Shown here in pieces: positions 14,757 through 18,230 of a stretch of 18,230 nt of DNA. Positions within the stretch are counted from its first letter, which is position 1, and every line of letters starts with the position of its first letter. The stretch is from positions 1 through 18,230 of the forward strand of contig PJAB01001008.1 of the NCBI GenBank assembly GCA_002887195.1, given 5' to 3'. Position numbers and translations under genes: made by a program. The notes under the pieces were generated by a model. The model did no database searches. It was not told where the DNA came from and worked only from the letters and a program-made list of their open reading frames with translations. Source of the DNA: Chrysochromulina parva (Eukaryota; Haptophyta; Prymnesiales; Chrysochromulinaceae).

Positions 14757-15593
14757 TCATGGACCACCCGAGAGGGCACGAGCACCTGCGAAAGTCCAAT
14801 CGAGCAACGTGTTTTCCCACACGAGCAGGGGCTCCGGCCTCCCGTTGGTAGTGGTCACTGGGAAGGGGCGGCTTGTGTTGAGCACAGCGAACGCGCGCCG
14901 TTCAAAGTTGGTCCAGGCACGGATGAGCGTGCCACGCGGGTCGACGCCCTTGAGGTAGTACGTGCCGCAATTGATGGAGGACCACGTGCCGCTATTGTCC
15001 GCCATCACGTAGAACTGATATCCCGGCAGGTGCGTCGCAATGACGTCGAATGGGTTGTGGAAGAGAATGCTGTCGCTGTCGAGCACCAAGGGATTGAAGC
15101 CGAGCACGGCGAGCCGGCTCGCATAGATCTGGCGCACGAGCCACAGCATCTGCATGCCGCCCGCGTTCGCATCGCGAAGCCTCTGACGATACGGCTCGAG
15201 CAGCGAGGACCACACGCACGCGAGCCGCCCTTGGACACGCTGGCAGATGGACTGCTTGTTGGCCAGGAGGATGTAATAGTCGATGCCGACGGCGGCTAGA
15301 TTCGCCACGCAGTTGGCGGCCACCTCGACATTGTGCTCATTCGTTGCGATGATCACTAGGTCGCGGGTCTTTGGCGACGCTCTGGACGCTGCGAGCCGCT
15401 CGAGACCATCCGAGCCCGATGCCTCGACGTCACGATTGAGCACCGCGTGCGGGTCGGTGATTGGACGTAGCGAGCGCACGCGCGGAGAGCGCGTGGTCGG
15501 GTAAAGGGCACTGTATGGCGGGAGCAGCGCCGGCGGCGTGGCCATCCAGAGAGTTCCGCTGTGCTTCATGTGTGAATCCGATGGTGTGAACAT
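14757..15593 (-). CDS. Nucleotide-diphospho-sugar transferase (PF03407-type glycosyltransferase)
   Basis: This 278-residue protein matches the nucleotide-diphospho-sugar transferase group that includes plant RGXT-type (GT77) xylosyltransferases. The DxD motif that binds metal and sugar nucleotide is LDSDSILFHNPF (171-182, D172 and D174). Other family features are DLVIIATNEHNVEVAANC (78-95), the first beta-alpha unit, and SINCGTYYL (206-214), equivalent to the family's N-x-G motif. It should transfer a sugar to a glycan or protein, usually in the Golgi. No signal anchor is visible at the chosen ATG (15593); ATGs at 15569 and 15545 are alternatives. It stops soon after LLVWENTLLDWTFAGARA, whereas relatives normally continue, so a 3' exon may be missing from this model. 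An upstream targeting exon is also possible. Confidence 0.78.
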   Translation of the reverse strand: MFTPSDSHMKHSGTLWMATPPALLPPYSALYPTTRSPRVRSLRPITDPHAVLNRDVEASGSDGLERLAASRASPKTRDLVIIATNEHNVEVAANCVANLAAVGIDYYILLANKQSICQRVQGRLACVWSSLLEPYRQRLRDANAGGMQMLWLVRQIYASRLAVLGFNPLVLDSDSILFHNPFDVIATHLPGYQFYVMADNSGTWSSINCGTYYLKGVDPRGTLIRAWTNFERRAFAVLNTSRPFPVTTTNGRPEPLLVWENTLLDWTFAGARALSGGP

Positions 15594-16223
15594 CCCAAAG
15601 CAGGGACCAGGGGCGCTAGGATGTTGGAGCCGATCGGATTGATTGCGATGTTGGACCGCCTTGGACGCGCTTCGCGCGCTCAAAGTACGCGGTGTGTATA
15701 CGGGCTTATTCTATGGTACCGGTACCGGGTACATCTCTACATCACGTCAAGCCGAGCGACAATTCCCCTTGCGAGGGAGGGCAGCCGGGCGTCCCTCATA
15801 TTTTCAAGGGCCACGCACACAAATTTACCCTTTTCGCTTCACGTCAATAAGAGTCAGCGCGTTCACAGAAAAGCAGGAAGCGCCCCCTCAGCCCCGCCCG
15901 CCCCAGCCCGAGTCGAGGCCTCATGCTACTTGCCACGGAGGGGTATCTGTAACCAGTCTTGGATACGCGGGGAGCGCCGGCCTGTGCCCCACTCGCCACT
16001 CCTCGAGGGTGGGCTCGCAGATCACCGGTTGCTCTAACCTTTACCCGCTTCACGCTCCCCAGCGCGTATCTGAGATTTGGTTGCCGGTCTTCACTGTGTC
16101 CTGTTTCTCTGTTAACAAAAGAGCCCAAGGAAGCCTCGAAACCGCCGCACACATCACTCGCTCTCAAACGCTCGTGTGTGATGGTGTGGCGACGATCGCT
16201 GCGTTTTGCCCAGTGTCGTGATC
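15594..16223. promoter_or_regulatory. 630-bp divergent spacer between glycosyltransferase and acyltransferase genes
   Basis: Both flanking genes start outwards from here, so it contains two promoters. The shared palindromic element is at 15715-15732, near the glycosyltransferase side. The acyltransferase side (16040-16223) has only pyrimidine-rich stretches and no copy of that element. An open frame at 15621-16037 is present but has no protein-like features. Confidence 0.5.
15715..15732 (-). promoter_or_regulatory. GGTACCGGTACC element upstream of the glycosyltransferase
   Basis: ggtaccggtaccgggtac contains the perfect 12-bp palindrome ggtaccggtacc (15715-15726) overlapping a TACCGGGTA. The two cores lie 124-138 nt before the ATG at 15593, the same distance range as in four other genes of the window. 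Confidence 0.5.
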
Positions 16224-17255
16224 ATGACGGCGGCCAAAGTCCTACCCGCCGACACGCTCACGTTTGACAGCACCGAAGCACCATCGCACCCGCGTGATGC
16301 GATGGAGGCGCGCATGACCTGCAGCGTGTGGTTCATGACTGTCCTCCTGTCTCCGATGCTGGCCATCGCCTTTGTGCTGCGGGTGCTGCTACTGCTTGTG
16401 ACGTGCTTCGTGCTCATGCCACTGAGCATGGCGCTGCCGCGACGCTGCGCGCTGCGTATGCTTCCCACGATTGGGCGGCTTTTGTATCTCGCGTTTGGCG
16501 TCTATCCGGGGATGATCCGCGTGCATGGCAAACAGGCTGACGTGCCGATATTAGTGGCTGCACCTCACTGTGGCATGCTCGAGGTGCTATTCGGTATCTA
16601 CTTCTGCAAGCCTATGCCACGACCGGTGATGATGGAGACGTATGCTAAGATGCCCATCGTTGGGCACTTTTTCCGACTGCTTGGCGGCCTCGCCGTGCCG
16701 CTGCCACCCGCGGGATCACGTGCGGAGGCAGAGGCTCATAAACGGCAGCAGCAGCAGCAGCAGCCAGTGTATATGAAGGCCGCCGAGGAAGCTACGTCGC
16801 CCCCGCCGCACACGAGGCGCTCGGCCGCCATCCGCGAGGCGATCAGCCATCACAAGATGACGTGGCGTCCCGGCGAGCCGCCTGTCGTCATTACGCCTGA
16901 GGGCACTACGGCGAATGGCAAGGTGCTGGTGAGATTCTTCAGTGGCGCGTTTGAGGGTGGCGGCGTGGTGCAGCCGGTTCTGGTGCAGTACCCGTTCGTG
17001 TACCGCAATGCCGCGGCGTGGCTCCATTCGGGCGTAGGGAGCCATCTACGCAGCCTGCTGCTGAACCCATGGCAGATGGTGGTGGTGACCTTCTTGCCGC
17101 CGACGCAGCCTGCGACGGCCGAAGAAGAGGCTGATGCGGCGGTGTATGCGGAGCGGGTGCGCGTCGACATGGCGGCCGCGGGGGGGCTGCCCCTCTCGCA
17201 CTACACCGCGAAGATGCTGCGCGATGAAGATAGGAAGTTTCTAGACCGGAAATAG
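16224..17255 (+). CDS. PlsC-domain lysophospholipid acyltransferase (LPCAT/LPEAT-like)
   Basis: This 343-residue membrane enzyme should transfer an acyl chain to a lysophospholipid in the endoplasmic reticulum. Hydrophobic segments at about 36-66 form one or two membrane helices. Acyltransferase motif I is APHCGMLEV (113-121): H115-x4-E120, where the family normally has H-x4-D. Motif III is PEGTTANGKVLVRFFSGAF (225-243, catalytic PEGT intact) and motif IV is VVQPVLVQYP (248-257), both typical of LPCAT/LPEAT proteins. Motif II is poorly preserved and is followed by an insertion with polyQ (175-180). The ATG at 16224 is first in frame; six codons upstream begin with TTG. The last 27 bp plus flank are tandemly duplicated downstream. 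The exact lysophospholipid substrate is not deducible. Confidence 0.85.
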   Translation: MTAAKVLPADTLTFDSTEAPSHPRDAMEARMTCSVWFMTVLLSPMLAIAFVLRVLLLLVTCFVLMPLSMALPRRCALRMLPTIGRLLYLAFGVYPGMIRVHGKQADVPILVAAPHCGMLEVLFGIYFCKPMPRPVMMETYAKMPIVGHFFRLLGGLAVPLPPAGSRAEAEAHKRQQQQQQPVYMKAAEEATSPPPHTRRSAAIREAISHHKMTWRPGEPPVVITPEGTTANGKVLVRFFSGAFEGGGVVQPVLVQYPFVYRNAAAWLHSGVGSHLRSLLLNPWQMVVVTFLPPTQPATAEEEADAAVYAERVRVDMAAAGGLPLSHYTAKMLRDEDRKFLDRK

Positions 17256-17340
17256 CGCCCGAGGGATGGGACATCATCAGCGCCTCAGGATAGGAAGTTT
17301 CTAGACCGGAAATAGCGCCTGAGGGGTGGGACATCATCAG
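17229..17340. repeat. 60-bp-period duplication spanning the acyltransferase stop codon
   Basis: The segment at 17229-17280 (gataggaagtttctagaccg at its start) recurs at 17289-17340 with two base differences. The first copy contains the last codons and TAG stop of the acyltransferase; the second, with the same codons and stop, is untranslated. Which copy is ancestral cannot be told. Confidence 0.93.
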
Positions 17341-17503
17341 GGCGCCCTCAGAGACTCAGACCTCACTCACTAAACGGACTGACCCGGAGAATGAAGGCTC
17401 TCACAATAGGGCCCGGCGACACGACACGACTCTCGCCGCCCCGTAGCAGCCGCCCCCATGCCATCATGCATGGACATGGTTGCATGCCATTCGATCGGCT
17501 TGC

Positions 17504-17511
17504 TATAAAAG
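17504..17511 (+). promoter_or_regulatory. TATA box TATAAAAG
   Basis: tataaaag is a full match to the eukaryotic TATA consensus and the clearest one I found in the window. A start about 25-30 nt downstream would fall near 17530, at the beginning of the stem-closed segment 17528-17589. CATG-rich palindromic sequence (catgcatg at 17465-17472) precedes it. Confidence 0.5.
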
Positions 17512-17527
17512 CGGTTCAACCCCTATT

Positions 17528-17589
17528 AGGTTCGGTCGGTTTTGTCTCACCAGACCGTACCTTCTAACGAGGCGGGTCTAACCGAACCT
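17528..17589 (+). ncRNA. Possible structured transcript closed by a 9-bp stem
   Basis: aggttcggt (17528-17536) pairs perfectly with accgaacct (17581-17589), enclosing a 44-nt loop; cggtc (17533-17537) can alternatively pair with gaccg (17553-17557). The TATA box sits at the right distance to start a transcript here. It matches no tRNA, snRNA or rRNA pattern I can recognise, so this is a candidate only. Confidence 0.2.
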
Positions 17590-17716
17590 TCGGGCTGCTA
17601 GAACTCGTGAGTCGTGAACTCCCCCCTGAGGGGACGTCAGGACCTGGCGAGGGGCGGTTCGTTGACCCCCCCTAAGTGGAACCCCCACAAGTATAGCGGC
17701 CAATACGGCCCGGGGT

Positions 17717-17739
17717 TCATCTTGGTTCATCCAAGATGA
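17717..17739. other. 9-bp perfect hairpin
   Basis: tcatcttgg and ccaagatga pair perfectly around the 5-nt loop ttcat. It lies in non-coding DNA about 90 bp before the small Arg-rich frame. It could be a terminator-like or processing structure. Confidence 0.6.
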
Positions 17740-17829
17740 TGAGTTGATGACAGCCCCTAGACCCCCCACCTCCCCTTTTCCGTAGGGGAAGCGCGGGAGG
17801 TTGAACCCTATCACGGGGAGGATTTCCCA

Positions 17830-18081
17830 ATGGCAAAGCGTTTCACGGCCCGCCCCCGGGTGGGGGGGCGTCGCGCCGTAGTGCGTAGACGATGGCGTCG
17901 TTGTGGTCCTCGTCCGTGCACCGTGGGTCCGTGGCCGACCCCTTATGGAGGTGGCCGGTCACGCCCACCCCCTGGTGGGGGGAGCGGGTGGTCGACTGGT
18001 GACGCGACGGATTGGGATCTTTACTCGTCGACGCAGCACGCGCGCCACGGGCCGGCCGAAGGGGCGGAAGCCGGCGCCTAG
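17830..18081 (+). CDS. Small Arg-rich open frame of uncertain status
   Basis: An 83-codon frame starts at an ATG preceded by a purine-rich ggggagg 9 nt upstream. Eleven of the first 28 residues are Arg (MAKRFTARPRVGGRR at the start), like nucleic-acid-binding tails of small capsid or packaging proteins. The second half is Gly/Pro-rich, overlaps hairpins such as ccaccccctggtgggg, and looks less like a real protein. No family is recognised, and the frame may be accidental in GC-rich DNA. Confidence 0.22.
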   Translation: MAKRFTARPRVGGRRAVVRRRWRRCGPRPCTVGPWPTPYGGGRSRPPPGGGSGWSTGDATDWDLYSSTQHARHGPAEGAEAGA

Positions 18082-18113
18082 CCGGCCGCACAGGCCACAG
18101 CGGCGCGCCCTCC

Positions 18114-18230
18114 GGCGCGAGATTTTGACCTTGGGGGAGGGTTTCAACACTCAGGTAATTACCCTATGGTGTTTCTACATAGTGGGGCGCGAGATTTTGA
18201 CCTTGGGGGAGGGTTTCAACACTCAGGTAA
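18114..18230. repeat. Direct repeat with 72-bp period at the window end
   Basis: A 45-bp segment (ggcgcgagattttgaccttg at its start) is identical at 18114-18158 and 18186-18230. The second copy is cut by the window edge, so this may be the first part of a longer tandem array. The junction holds the perfect palindrome ggtaattacc (18153-18162) and a ctatg/catag stem (18164-18182). Such repeats with dyads occur in satellite arrays, and also near replication origins; neither is proven here. Confidence 0.9.

Larger units (their letters stand above)
17256..18230. other. Terminal hairpin-rich segment without a recognised gene
   Basis: Downstream of the acyltransferase no known protein family is visible over nearly 1 kb. 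The segment holds the duplicated gene end, a TATA box (17504), a stem-closed block (17528-17589), several tight hairpins, a small Arg-rich frame (17830) and a direct repeat running off the edge. Its texture differs from the coding part of the window. Confidence 0.6.

Noticed and set aside
15621..16037. 138-codon plus-strand frame in the divergent spacer
   Set aside because: Starts with an ATG but has no protein-like composition or motif, overlaps the promoter element at 15715-15732 and lies in the leader of the glycosyltransferase gene.
17511..17522. GGTTCAACCCC as a tRNA B-box
   Set aside because: No acceptor, D or anticodon arms can be folded around it, and it is only an approximate match to the B-box consensus.

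Overview
The window looks like a GC-rich, compact nuclear segment of a eukaryote, most likely a marine microalga; a haptophyte-like organism is my best guess, but that is inference from composition and gene content. The eukaryotic signs are a PP2C phosphatase with a myristoylation-type N terminus, a JMJD4-type JmjC oxygenase, an EF-hand protein, an LPCAT/LPEAT-like acyltransferase, a DxD sugar transferase and long low-complexity runs (polyQ, polyG, Ala/Arg repeats). Nearly all genes read as single uninterrupted frames. One short intron is suspected in the phosphatase gene, and a 3' exon may be missing from the glycosyltransferase.

Layout: an inverted repeat and a TTGAC microsatellite (1-326) lead into the PP2C gene (+, 327-2093). 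A gene-poor gap follows (2094-2721), then a large repeat-module protein (-, 2722-5334). It shares a 312-bp divergent promoter with a membrane-anchored methyltransferase (+, 5647-6804). Next come a family-16 protein methyltransferase (+, 7048-8112) and a MAPEG membrane protein (+, 8265-8723). These converge on a block of four minus-strand genes: a JMJD4-like oxygenase (8944-10386), an EF-hand protein with a duplicated Ca-binding pair (10616-12529), an unrecognised protein (13041-14318) and a PF03407-type glycosyltransferase (14757-15593). A divergent spacer precedes a plus-strand PlsC-type acyltransferase (16224-17255). The last kilobase is different in character: a tandemly duplicated gene 3' end, a TATA box followed by a strongly folding segment, a small Arg-rich frame, and the first copies of a 72-bp-period direct repeat running off the window edge.

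The genes do not form an obvious pathway. Two things cut across them. First, a palindromic element TACC(C/G)GGTA lies about 110-175 nt upstream of the start codon of five genes, a half-copy lies upstream of a sixth, and I saw no full copy elsewhere in the window; it is a candidate shared promoter element. Second, almost every gene carries a recent in-frame tandem duplication (12, 27, 30, 33, 36, 183 bp units), and a 60-bp one covers the acyltransferase stop codon. The most novel protein is the 870-residue one, which carries four copies (plus one degenerate) of a fixed-spacing motif P-x2-[VA]-x-[QD]-[KR]-R-x-[FY]-[LIV]-x2-W that I cannot match to a named domain.
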